A stretch of 9,073 bases of DNA from positions 1 to 9,073 of the forward strand of contig DSEZ01000101.1 of the NCBI GenBank assembly GCA_011055275.1. Reading direction: 5' to 3'. Positions 1 through 6,131 of this stretch are shown piece by piece (within the stretch, counting starts at the first letter, position 1; every line of letters begins with the position of its first letter). The notes under the pieces were generated by a model that saw nothing but the letters and a program-made list of their open reading frames with translations, made no database searches and was not told the DNA's origin. The position numbers and the translations under genes were made by a program. This DNA comes from Thermoprotei archaeon (GTDB taxonomy: Archaea > Thermoproteota > Thermoprotei_A > Marsarchaeales > UBA168).

Positions 1-995
1 GCAACCTGCGTAGGTGGTACGGCTTGCTCCTTGACCTCCTCTTTTTGCTGCTCCTCAACCTTCTCAACTGCTTGTTCAGCGACTTGCTCAGGCCGCGCTT
101 CGACGCTCTCCTGCTCGGTAGCTTCGTGGGCTTCAACTCTAGCCCTTTCCTCGATGCGCTCACGGGTCTTAACGAATGGCTCTTTGGCATCTAGCGCTCT
201 TGCTATCTCTTTGCCTGTTAGTTCCTCTACCTCCTTTCCGCTGGGAGCGCGGGCCACAAAATCGATGTCAACGCCAGCTTCCTCGAGCTCTCTCAGTATC
301 ATGTCGCCTCCGCGATCTCCATCGAGAAAGGCTATGAGGGTTCTCTCCTTGCCAAGCTCTATAACCTCTTTCGGGATGTTGCCGCCCGTAGCACCTCCCA
401 AAGCCAAGGCATTCTTATACCCATGCTTGAGCAGATTAACGACGTCTGCCCTACCCTCCACAAGGATGACTTCCTCGGATTTCTTAACTTCAGGGCCAGC
501 TGGGAGCCTTGACTGCCCGTACTCTTCGATCGAAGAACCCTTTATGGAATACATGAGCTCCATAAGGGCTTCCTCAACGCTACCTACGTTCTCCTGCTCT
601 TTTTGTTTCTCAATTATTTCTTTCGTGCGCTTTAGTATCTCTTCCCGTTTCTGCTGACGCAAATCCTTAAACGATTTTAACTCTATGCGAGCATTATAGG
701 GCCCTACCTTGTCGACGCTCTCTATTATAGCGATTATGAAGGCAGTTTCTTCCTTGCTGAGGTTAGATGGAACGGTTATCTCTCCTATTGTCTTCTTTCC
801 CCTCACCTCAGAATTTATTTGAATCCTACCTATCTTACCCTTTTCTTGAAGCTCCCTTAGATCATATTCCTCCGTAAATAGGCCCTCTGTCTGGCCGAAA
901 AGCGCGCCCACTATGTCAGCGCGATCAACTGGACCGTCAACTTCCAGCGAGAAGAGCGCTTCATACTTTGCGCTTGCTAAACTTGCTCCTCCCAA
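1..995 (-). CDS. dnaG: Archaeal DnaG primase-like protein, 3' end missing
   Basis: This is the archaeal form of DnaG, a Toprim-fold protein. In Sulfolobus it has primase activity and also binds the RNA exosome. I read 331 residues before the left edge. The N-terminal domain holds the family stretch ALFGQTEGLF (about 31-40), then ELQEKGKIGRIQI. The Toprim domain (about 173-250) has the catalytic Glu in VEGRAD (E180) and the metal-binding DGD (D225, D227). From about 278 to 328 there is a Glu/Gln/Ala/Arg-rich linker, and the C-terminal domain must lie outside the window. The frame has no ATG or GTG. An upstream TGA is followed by TTG at 995, which is the only usable start and has GGTGA six bases before it. 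The gene follows the DUF2153-like gene by 13 bases and is probably co-transcribed with it. The family call is secure; the start is likely. Confidence 0.93.
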   Translation of the reverse strand, partial: MGGASLASAKYEALFSLEVDGPVDRADIVGALFGQTEGLFTEEYDLRELQEKGKIGRIQINSEVRGKKTIGEITVPSNLSKEETAFIIAIIESVDKVGPYNARIELKSFKDLRQQKREEILKRTKEIIEKQKEQENVGSVEEALMELMYSIKGSSIEEYGQSRLPAGPEVKKSEEVILVEGRADVVNLLKHGYKNALALGGATGGNIPKEVIELGKERTLIAFLDGDRGGDMILRELEEAGVDIDFVARAPSGKEVEELTGKEIARALDAKEPFVKTRERIEERARVEAHEATEQESVEARPEQVAEQAVEKVEEQQKEEVKEQAVPPTQV

Positions 996-1001
996 AACGT
1001 T

Positions 1002-1013
1002 TCACCGCTCACC
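1002..1013 (-). promoter_or_regulatory. Ribosome binding sites for dnaG (two GGTGA motifs)
   Basis: On the minus strand GGTGA occurs at 1013-1009 and again at 1006-1002. Both match the anti-Shine-Dalgarno end of archaeal 16S rRNA (TCACC). The second is six bases from the TTG at 995 and decides that start. The first contains the TGA stop of the upstream gene, so termination and re-initiation are probably coupled. Confidence 0.6.
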
Positions 1014-1320
1014 TGACGCCAAAGGTATCCCCGGCGCCCTGTTCTTGTCCGGCGCGGCCCTTCTTTGTGGTCCACTTCAGGTCCATTTCCATGAACTCAA
1101 GGGCCACTTTCTTAAACCCGTCGAATAGCTCTTTCAATTCATCCTCCGTGAAGGTGTCGATTATGGCTGGATCGCTAAGCCATTGATTCCAGCCATTTAC
1201 CGACTCCAATATCGCGAGATTGATAAGTCTCACGTCGGAGTAAAGGGATAACCTATCCCCATAATTCATCTTTTTAACCATATCCATTTTCTTAATCAAT
1301 CTGTCTTCCCATGTGGACAT
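1009..1320 (-). CDS. Small conserved archaeal protein resembling DUF2153
   Basis: A 103-residue protein with no known biochemical role. The core has DRLSLYSDVRLINLAILESV followed by NGWNQWLSDPAI, then an acidic helix (FTEDELKELFDGF) and EFMEMDLKWTTKKG. From memory this matches archaeal DUF2153, including the NGWxQW stretch; I could not search to confirm. It looks all-helical, with no signal peptide or membrane segment. The frame is open back to a TTG at 1443, but that extension would run through the A/T-rich promoter at about 1353-1366, so I chose the ATG at 1320. dnaG begins 13 bases after its stop, and both may share one promoter. A role linked to DnaG or RNA turnover is only suggested by position. 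Confidence 0.75.
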   Translation of the reverse strand: MSTWEDRLIKKMDMVKKMNYGDRLSLYSDVRLINLAILESVNGWNQWLSDPAIIDTFTEDELKELFDGFKKVALEFMEMDLKWTTKKGRAGQEQGAGDTFGVR

Positions 1321-1352
1321 TCCTAATCGCCGTAATGAATAAATTATATTAT

Positions 1353-1366
1353 CTATATTTAACCTT
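1353..1366 (-). promoter_or_regulatory. Probable TATA/BRE promoter for the DUF2153-like gene and dnaG
   Basis: The minus strand reads AAGGTTAAATATAG, an archaeal TATA element with a purine-rich upstream part. It lies about 35-45 bases before the ATG at 1320. A start site about 25 bases downstream would leave a leader of roughly 10 bases. This is the first promoter-like sequence upstream of the two-gene unit. Confidence 0.5.
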
Positions 1367-1495
1367 ACCGGGCTTAAGCGAGCGGAAATCCCATTCAGTA
1401 AAGCATACGATGAATAGCCCCTCTTATATGCTTTGTTGAACAACCCCTAAGTGACTTTTTTCCCTGGCCTTTTTGCCTCTCTTATTCTCACGTCT

Positions 1496-1897
1496 TTACC
1501 CTCGCGTAGCGGGCCATAAAGTCGTGGGCTTAGGCTTCCTGAGCAGCTCTACCACGAGCGTTCTCTTATTTCTAAGGGTTGAATGCTCATCGATCTTCCT
1601 CTTCACAGCGGGCAAGAAGCCCTCGACGGTCCGGCACATGCCATAATCGACCTTTTTCGCTAAATCTCCTGTACCGAAAGCGTGGCGCTTCCTGATCTCG
1701 TCAGTTCTTCTCTCAGACCCATGGAAACGATCCCTAATGATTTTTTCGCTTATGTTCACGGCGCTCTCCCTTGCTCCCGACCTCAGACCTAATACGGTTT
1801 GATGACGTCTTTAGCTCTTGATGCTTAGTGATTTATTTCTGGGGTCGTCCTCGTATGCTATGCAGGCCGTTATGCAGCAATCAGTTCTGGGTATCAT
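1496..1897 (-). pseudogene. Decayed ORF, possibly the C-terminal part of a DDE transposase
   Basis: One frame reads from an ATG at 1897 (MIPRTDCCITACIAYEDD...), meets a TAA at 1813-1811, and then stays open to 1496. The later part, from a GTG at 1759, is 87 codons. It contains DLAKKVDYGM followed by CRTVEGFLPAVKRKI. That resembles the late catalytic region of IS5/IS4-like DDE transposases, where YGxRWxVE-(F)-xxxKR surrounds the last acidic residue; here the Trp is missing (CRTVE). The last codons (LWPATRG) look out of frame, and a different frame ends with LREGKDVRIREAKRPGKKVT and a stop at 1447-1449, which suggests a frameshift. No terminal inverted repeats were recognised. The alternative is an unrelated small gene starting at 1759. 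The transposase reading comes from motif memory and is tentative. Confidence 0.4.
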
Positions 1898-1902
1898 GCG
1901 AC

Positions 1903-1922
1903 CTACCCCCTCCCCTCCCCCC
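1903..1922 (-). other. G-rich purine tract with G-quadruplex potential
   Basis: The minus strand carries runs of six, four and five G separated by single A residues, followed by TAGG. No other stretch in the window has such long G runs. It lies directly upstream of the decayed ORF that starts at 1897 and between coding-like fragments. It could fold as a G-quadruplex or simply be a purine tract in decaying DNA. Confidence 0.5.
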
Positions 1923-1928
1923 GCGTCG

Positions 1929-2003
1929 TTACGTGAGGACTTTGGGGGCCTCAAATAGCGTGGCCACCTTAACCTCCCTTAGGGTTGCGCAGCCGAGCCA
2001 CAC
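1929..2003 (-). pseudogene. Short coding-like fragment, origin unknown
   Basis: Between two stops on the minus strand there is a 24-codon stretch from GTG at 2003 (VWLGCATLREVKVATLFEAP then KVLT, stop TAA 1931-1929). Its composition looks like the end of a real protein: alternating hydrophobic residues and a plausible terminus. It has no clear ribosome site and no family I recognise. It sits in the same decayed region as the neighbouring fragments. It may be chance. Confidence 0.2.
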
Positions 2004-2081
2004 CTCTCGTTAAGTCACTGGACCGCGTTTGAATCGCGATCGCAGGTTAAACACAGGTTTCCAGCGATGAAATAATGACCA

Positions 2082-2192
2082 TTAGCTTCCAAGCGTAGCG
2101 TTTATCGAGCACCACAAGCAGATGCATTCTTGCTCATTTCATCGTTCTCTTTAGCCGTTCAAGGGCGTTTTGCATTCTAAACAACATCTCAT
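2082..2192 (-). pseudogene. Broken zinc-ribbon-like ORF following the ABC ATPase
   Basis: The ATG at 2192 overlaps the TGA of the ATPase gene as ATGA, the usual geometry of a translationally coupled gene. The frame reads MRCCLECKTPLNG and stops at TAA (2153-2151). In the same frame, after a further TGA, it continues as NEQECICLWCSINATLGS to a TAA at 2084-2082. The two CxxC pairs (CLEC, CLWC) lie in one frame, as expected of a small zinc ribbon of about 36 residues interrupted by two stops. A decayed last gene of the ABC operon is the simplest reading; chance cannot be excluded. The zinc-ribbon idea rests only on the cysteine spacing. Confidence 0.35.
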
Positions 2193-2992
2193 GTTAGAAG
2201 TGCAAAAACCTGGTCGACGTACGTGTAAAACTCAAAGGACTTCTTATCCCTTGGCCGATTCAACAGGATGTCGATCTCACCCACAACGTGAGCGGGACGG
2301 GGAGAAAGGACAACCACCTTATCGGAGAGTTCTATGACCTCCTCAACATTGTGGCTTACCATTATAACGGAGCGTATCGGAGATTGGGGGTTAATGAGAT
2401 AAGAATATACCTCATTTCTCAAGTGGTCGGCAGTTAATGGATCAAGCGCGCTGAAGGGCTCGTCCATAAGCAAAATCTCGGGCTCGAGGACAAGCGCACG
2501 CGCTATGGCCACCCTTTGTTTCATCCCGCCGCTAAGCTCGCCCGGATAAGCGTTCTCAAAGCCGCTCAGCCCAACCGCCGTCAGGGCCTTCAGCGCTTTT
2601 TCTCTCTTCTCCTTCGCGGGCAGCTGATCATTAGAATAAAGCGCTATCTCAACGTTCTCGAGAGCGGTTTTCCACGGTAGCAAAGCGTAATTTTGGAACA
2701 TCATTGATATGTTCTTAATCGGACGAGTTACCTCTTGATCGCGATAATAAACATGACCGCTGGTAGGGCGCACAAGACCCGCAATTATCCTCAGCAGCGT
2801 CGACTTGCCAGCCCCGGATGGACCTATGATTGAGACGAACTGCCCATCGTTAACCGAGAAGCTTATGTCCTTAAGGACGTCGAGCACGCGTTTTTCAAGC
2901 TGCACACTATAGGATATCGACTTAACCGTAAGAAGAACTGCGCTCGTTTCCTCTTGTGGCTGGCCTTCATCCTGTGTGGCCTCTTCATACAT
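2189..2992 (-). CDS. ABC transporter ATP-binding protein, NitT/TauT type
   Basis: A 267-residue ATPase that would drive the neighbouring permease at the cytoplasmic face. It has every catalytic motif: Walker A GPSGAGKST (57-65), Q-loop FQNYALLPW (Q100), signature LSGGMKQR (153-160), Walker B ILLMDEPF with E178, D-loop SALD (181-184) and switch His in MVSHN (H214). The phrase SDKVVVLSPRP (223-233) is typical of the nitrate, sulfonate and taurine (TauB/SsuB) branch. The C-terminus is of ordinary length and lacks the extra AAA-associated domain that some archaeal relatives carry. The first 18 residues form a Glu/Gln-rich tail before the fold. The ATG overlaps the permease stop by eight bases, with GAGG about a dozen bases upstream, so the two are translated together. 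The substrate cannot be told from the sequence. Confidence 0.93.
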   Translation of the reverse strand: MYEEATQDEGQPQEETSAVLLTVKSISYSVQLEKRVLDVLKDISFSVNDGQFVSIIGPSGAGKSTLLRIIAGLVRPTSGHVYYRDQEVTRPIKNISMMFQNYALLPWKTALENVEIALYSNDQLPAKEKREKALKALTAVGLSGFENAYPGELSGGMKQRVAIARALVLEPEILLMDEPFSALDPLTADHLRNEVYSYLINPQSPIRSVIMVSHNVEEVIELSDKVVVLSPRPAHVVGEIDILLNRPRDKKSFEFYTYVDQVFALLT

Positions 2993-4616
2993 TGTAGCTG
3001 AACCTCTTGGTCGTGTAATTATAAGCCCACCGCCAAAAAGTCAAGTTTATGGCAACAATCAACAGCGACATGGAGATAATCGATAACCCGAGCAAGGGTA
3101 AGTTTCCTGAGTACGTAGCTATGTCAAGCAGTTTTCCTATGCCCTGGCCGACCTGGGTCAGTACCACCGATCCAGAGCTGGATGAAACGGCGAAATACTC
3201 AGCTACCATAAGGGTGTTCCAAGCACCTCCTATGAATGTTATAGAACCCGTGACTAGCGATGGCATTACGGCAGGTATATAAATATCTTTCCAGCGCCTA
3301 AGTCCCCTAATTCCGTAGAGGTCGGCGGCTTCTAGCATGGGCTTCGGTATGGTGCGGGCCGAACCTAGGACGTTGAAGAATATATACCAAAAACTTCCGA
3401 GAAAGATTACTATAGCAGCGACAAGCTCTCCCCTGAAAGGCAGCGTCAACAACGCAACTACCATTGCCGGAAGGAGTACCGGACCAGGTATCGAAGATAT
3501 GATCTGAGTCGCTGTTGACACTGGCTCGTAAAGCTTCTCCGAAAGGGCGGCTTTTATTGCCAGAGGTACGCCTATCACAAGGGATATCGCGTAAACGCCC
3601 CATACGCGAATAAAGGAGTAAGCTAATGCCACGATGACCTCCCTCTCGAGATGGGCTAAGTAAAGCCAGAACGAGAGTTGAAAAATCGGATGGAGCGCCA
3701 CTATGCCCAAGAATATTGTATGAATAATCAGGGCCAGTACGAAAAGAGAAAATACAATGACAACCAGCTTGCCGACAAAAGTGGACCTAGTTCCAAGGCG
3801 CCTGTTAATGGACCTAGCCGCCCTTGAAAAAGGCTTGAATATTAGTCCGATTCCTTGAAGGTTATAAAAGATCTTTGCCTTTGTTTTTTCGCCTATCCAT
3901 CTATAGCTTCTGTACACCACGTCCGGGCGCTCCGCTCTGGCCTCTTCGGCAGTCTTGAATTTCTCCGACCACAATGCCCATGGCCGTAGGAAAAGCGCGC
4001 GCGTGATCACAAGCACAACTAGCAAAAGCGCAATTGCTTCTGAATATGCGACGTAATTTCCCTGCGCTGCGTACGTTGCTATGGCAACGCCGATTCCATG
4101 GCTGACCGAGTAACTAGAATTGCCAAGTGTTATTATCTCACTCGAGACTAGGAAGAAAAGACCCACATCCCATGACACCAGGGCGTTGTAAGCGAGCTTT
4201 GGCCAAGAGGCAGGGATGTACAGGTGGCGGAGCTTTCCTAACGCTGACATACCTATGTCGTTGGTCATCTCTACGAATTCTTTCGGTATCGCCTTCACGG
4301 CCTCGTACACGGCAAAAGCCATGTTCCATGCCATGCTTGTGAATATCAGGAACACGACCGCAAGTTCGATTCCTGGCTTTCCTGGCAAAACTGCAATTAT
4401 GGCAAAAATCATGACGGGAAAAAAGCCGAGTATAGGCACCGATTGCAGTACGTCAAGAGTCGGAAGGACTATCTTTTCGGCAGTTTTGTTTGTGGCTGCT
4501 GTCACGCCGACCGCCCAGCTGAATATAACGGAGAGCAGAAGGGCGGCTAACATACGCCACCATGAATAACCTATGTCAACGAGTATAGGTATAACGTAGG
4601 CCAGGGGGCTAGTCAT
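2985..4616 (-). CDS. Fused two-domain ABC permease, NitT/TauT type
   Basis: A 543-residue membrane protein holding two permease (BPD_transp_1) domains in one chain, so a single copy would form the whole membrane pore. Domain 1 covers about 15-215 and domain 2 about 325-535. Each has the cytoplasmic coupling loop that docks on the ATPase: EAVKAIPKEFVEMTNDIG with HLYIPASWPKL (105-141), and ARTIPKPMLEAADLYGIRG with DIYIPAVMPSL (420-454). The basic linker (about 215-280) is followed by an extra hydrophobic segment near 283-308. The ATG at 4616 is the first start after an in-frame TAG, and no clear ribosome site precedes it. The HTH gene ends 60 bases upstream and the ATPase overlaps the end. No substrate-binding protein is encoded anywhere in the window, so the substrate is open. 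Confidence 0.92.
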   Translation of the reverse strand: MTSPLAYVIPILVDIGYSWWRMLAALLLSVIFSWAVGVTAATNKTAEKIVLPTLDVLQSVPILGFFPVMIFAIIAVLPGKPGIELAVVFLIFTSMAWNMAFAVYEAVKAIPKEFVEMTNDIGMSALGKLRHLYIPASWPKLAYNALVSWDVGLFFLVSSEIITLGNSSYSVSHGIGVAIATYAAQGNYVAYSEAIALLLVVLVITRALFLRPWALWSEKFKTAEEARAERPDVVYRSYRWIGEKTKAKIFYNLQGIGLIFKPFSRAARSINRRLGTRSTFVGKLVVIVFSLFVLALIIHTIFLGIVALHPIFQLSFWLYLAHLEREVIVALAYSFIRVWGVYAISLVIGVPLAIKAALSEKLYEPVSTATQIISSIPGPVLLPAMVVALLTLPFRGELVAAIVIFLGSFWYIFFNVLGSARTIPKPMLEAADLYGIRGLRRWKDIYIPAVMPSLVTGSITFIGGAWNTLMVAEYFAVSSSSGSVVLTQVGQGIGKLLDIATYSGNLPLLGLSIISMSLLIVAINLTFWRWAYNYTTKRFSYNV

Positions 4617-4675
4617 TACTTTAAGCTACGCTTGCCCTTTAGGTTTTTTCAATGGGGTTGTCAGATTAGATTGGG

Positions 4676-5023
4676 CTACGTTAATGTACCGAGTTGATAG
4701 TTGAGCCGCGTCGCCGAATCCCTGAGGATTGCCTTCGTCTCGAGGGGAAAGTGTGTCAGCGAAAAATCGAGAATCTTCTTCCTGGCATTCCGCCTGGGTC
4801 CGTCACTGAGCTTGCCTAAATATGCGTACAGCGATGAACGGGGCAAGCCCAGTTGACTTGACAGCGCAACACCACCGATGCGATCAACTAAGAAGGATAG
4901 GAGCATCTTTGAGGCAGCCGGGGATATTAGGTCAACTAGCTCAAAAGACCCCCACCCCTCCATTTCCGGTGGAATAGCTTGTTTGTTTTTATTTTCGTGC
5001 GAACGTATTTTCTTTCTTACCAT
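4676..5023 (-). CDS. Small HTH protein upstream of the ABC genes
   Basis: A 115-residue basic protein, probably DNA-binding and cytoplasmic; I do not recognise a named family. The central part, SFLVDRIGGVALSSQLGLPR then SSLYAYLGKLSDGPRRNARK, reads as a helix-turn-helix: GGVALSSQLGL is the first helix and turn, and PRSSLYAYLGK the recognition helix. A second helical part (THFPLETKAILRDSATRLNY) follows. The ATG at 5023 gives the longest form. An ATG at 4963 is also possible, because the A-rich AAAATAAAAAC about 30 bases before it could act as a TATA box for a leaderless message. The permease starts 60 bases downstream on the same strand, so the natural guess is a local regulator of the transporter. 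The imperfect inverted repeat just upstream could be its site. Confidence 0.7.
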   Translation of the reverse strand: MVRKKIRSHENKNKQAIPPEMEGWGSFELVDLISPAASKMLLSFLVDRIGGVALSSQLGLPRSSLYAYLGKLSDGPRRNARKKILDFSLTHFPLETKAILRDSATRLNYQLGTLT

Positions 5024-5036
5024 TTCCAGCTTTCCA

Positions 5037-5071
5037 GTAGAAGAACACGGGTGGGGGATATGTGTTTCTAC
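5037..5071. repeat. Imperfect inverted repeat upstream of the HTH-ABC operon
   Basis: GTAGAAGAACAC (5037-5048) and GTGTTTCTAC (5062-5071) are inverted copies except for two extra bases in the first arm, with a 13-base spacer. The repeat ends 14 bases before the ATG at 5023 and encloses a weak TATA-like CACATATCC on the minus strand. Its position fits an operator over the promoter; a hairpin in the message is also possible. Confidence 0.45.
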
Positions 5072-5393
5072 CCGCAGACCAACGCTCTAATTGATGACAT
5101 AAGCACATTGCTTTTTCGTCGTTATTAATGTAGATAAGCAGATTACCTCTCGGAGCTTCCCATGTTAGGACTTAATTGGTTCATTGCCAAATAGATATCT
5201 GTTTTTATCTTAAGTCCATGTGAGGCGTCAATCAAGGTCGTACTTTGTGAGGAAAATTCAATTAAAAAAGAGGGAAGAACGCCTACCCCTTACAGTTAAT
5301 ATGCATGTGCTTCATAGGAATATAAATTATGTCGCGCAAACCCGCTCTATCGGTGAAATGTGCGGTTTACGTTCTTTTAAGCCCCTTAATTCG
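5072..5393. other. Intergenic stretch without a convincing gene
   Basis: This lies between the end of the winged-helix gene and the promoter area of the HTH-ABC operon. A plus-strand ORF from GTG 5220 to 5468 runs into the antisense of the winged-helix gene and has no recognisable domain, so I do not call it. On the minus strand a T6 run at 5269-5264 (CTCTTTTTTAATTG) is the only candidate terminator for the winged-helix transcript. It lies about 125 bases past that stop and is weak. Nothing else stands out. Confidence 0.4.
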
Positions 5394-5765
5394 CTAAGCA
5401 AGCCTATACTCTCTATGAACGCGGTTACCGCGACATACGAGCTTGCCGCTCTCTTTCATTCTACTTAGATAAGTAGATACAACAGGCAGTGGCACATCTC
5501 TGTTGAGTTGTTCACGCAATATGTCTCTTGCCCTTTTGCTGTCGAACCACTCCGTGCCGAAATATTGTACTGCGCTGTACAGCATATCCATTAGAGTACC
5601 CCTTTCTTCTTGCGAAGCGTATTCCGCGTATTGGTCCTGCCCCTCACCAATTATTGCCATTATCTTGTTGAGTTTTTCCGCGTCAAACTTACCACTCATA
5701 ATTATGGTCAGTTTCGACCCGTTGCCATCCTTGACCTCAACCTTGACCTGGGGCTTCACGGTCAA
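5394..5765 (-). CDS. Archaeal winged-helix protein, putative DNA-binding
   Basis: A 123-residue protein of a type common in TACK archaea but without a known function. The N-terminal part (KVEVKDGNGSKLTIIMSGKF, 8-27) looks like a short beta hairpin followed by a helix (DAEKLNKIMAIIG). The C-terminal part (about 56-123) is a winged helix: GTLMDMLYSAVQYFG, then SKRARDILREQ, then the recognition helix PLPVVSTYLSRMKESGKL, and a wing ending CRGNRVHREYRLA. The start is TTG at 5765 or GTG at 5759. A TATA-like GTATATG lies about 25 bases upstream of the TTG, which suggests a leaderless message. GTTAAC motifs stand on both sides of that TATA box, so self-regulation is a reasonable guess. Fold confidence is good, function unknown. 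Confidence 0.78.
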   Translation of the reverse strand: MTVKPQVKVEVKDGNGSKLTIIMSGKFDAEKLNKIMAIIGEGQDQYAEYASQEERGTLMDMLYSAVQYFGTEWFDSKRARDILREQLNRDVPLPVVSTYLSRMKESGKLVCRGNRVHREYRLA

Positions 5766-5772
5766 TACTTGA

Positions 5773-5833
5773 CCCGTTAACAGTGCATATACGTTTTTTG
5801 TTGAAAATGATAATGTGTTAATCAGTTAACCCG
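5773..5833. repeat. Pair of GTTAAC motifs flanking the winged-helix promoter
   Basis: CCCGTTAACAG (5773-5783) lies between the TATA-like element and the start codon. CAGTTAACCCG (5823-5833) lies upstream of it. Both fit CNGTTAACSSG when the first is read on the minus strand. A third copy is at 6022-6032. The arrangement is that of paired operators around a promoter. Confidence 0.4.
5786..5792 (-). promoter_or_regulatory. TATA-like element for the winged-helix gene
   Basis: The minus strand reads GTATATG inside AAAAACGTATATGCACTG. Its centre is about 25 bases upstream of the TTG at 5765, so transcription would begin at or next to the start codon. The window shows the same spacing for the RAM-domain gene and for tsr3. 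Confidence 0.45.
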
Positions 5834-5927
5834 CTCAAAGATCAGCCGTTAAACGTCTACTCGCGCTTGTGGATTTCCAAGCGCTCCAGTGGAAATACAG
5901 GGGTACTTTTGCCAGAGGGAGCGCGCA

Positions 5928-5944
5928 AACAGTTTAAAACTGTT
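5928..5944. repeat. 17-base palindrome AACAGTTTAAAACTGTT
   Basis: Two perfect 8-base arms (AACAGTTT, AAACTGTT) flank one central A. It is A/T-rich at the centre and lies in a noncoding stretch about 160 bases upstream of the winged-helix start. It looks like a binding site for a dimeric regulator; there is no T-run to make it a terminator. Confidence 0.5.
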
Positions 5945-6021
5945 GAAGCGGGCTTAGGCACGCTCTTGTAGAAATTCGGTAAACAGTACAACTGAAAGAG
6001 TTGACCTGGCATCGCGTACGT

Positions 6022-6036
6022 CGGTTAACCGGTTAA
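6022..6036. repeat. Nested palindromes CGGTTAACCG / TTAACCGGTTAA
   Basis: CGGTTAACCG (6022-6031) and TTAACCGGTTAA (6025-6036) are both perfect palindromes and overlap. The first contains GTTAAC in the same CNGTTAACSSG context as the copies next to the winged-helix gene. It lies about 70 bases upstream of the tRNA promoter. Confidence 0.45.
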
Positions 6037-6102
6037 AGTTTCAGCAATAGCAATTTGAGTTTTAACCGTATCAGATATAGCGCGAACTGACAAACAAGCA
6101 AC

Positions 6103-6110
6103 GCTTATAT
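6103..6110 (+). promoter_or_regulatory. TATA box for the initiator tRNA gene
   Basis: GCTTATAT is centred about 25 bases before the first base of the mature tRNA. Transcription would therefore start at or within a few bases of the tRNA 5' end. Confidence 0.55.
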
Positions 6111-6131
6111 CCGTCCGTATCGCTAAAAAAT

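Larger units (their letters stand above)
5834..6101. other. Noncoding stretch with palindromes upstream of the tRNA
   Basis: No ORF of note is seen on either strand. The stretch contains the palindrome AACAGTTTAAAACTGTT (5928-5944), a short hairpin ATTTCC/GGAAAT (5873-5878 with 5891-5896) and the nested palindromes around TTAACCGGTTAA (6025-6036). I see no tRNA, C/D-box or other known RNA signature in it. Confidence 0.4.

Noticed and set aside
31..657. Long plus-strand Ser/Leu-rich ORF
   Set aside because: It is the antisense shadow of dnaG, whose Toprim motifs are plain on the minus strand.
1321..1443. N-terminal extension of the DUF2153-like protein from TTG 1443
   Set aside because: It would translate through the A/T-rich promoter element, and the added residues do not look like part of the family.
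1828..2013. Plus-strand 61-codon ORF
   Set aside because: Its Pro/Arg-rich product comes from the C-rich tract and resembles nothing; the minus strand looks more coding-like here.
5220..5468. Plus-strand 82-codon ORF
   Set aside because: It has no domain, no clear ribosome site, and its end runs antisense to the winged-helix gene.
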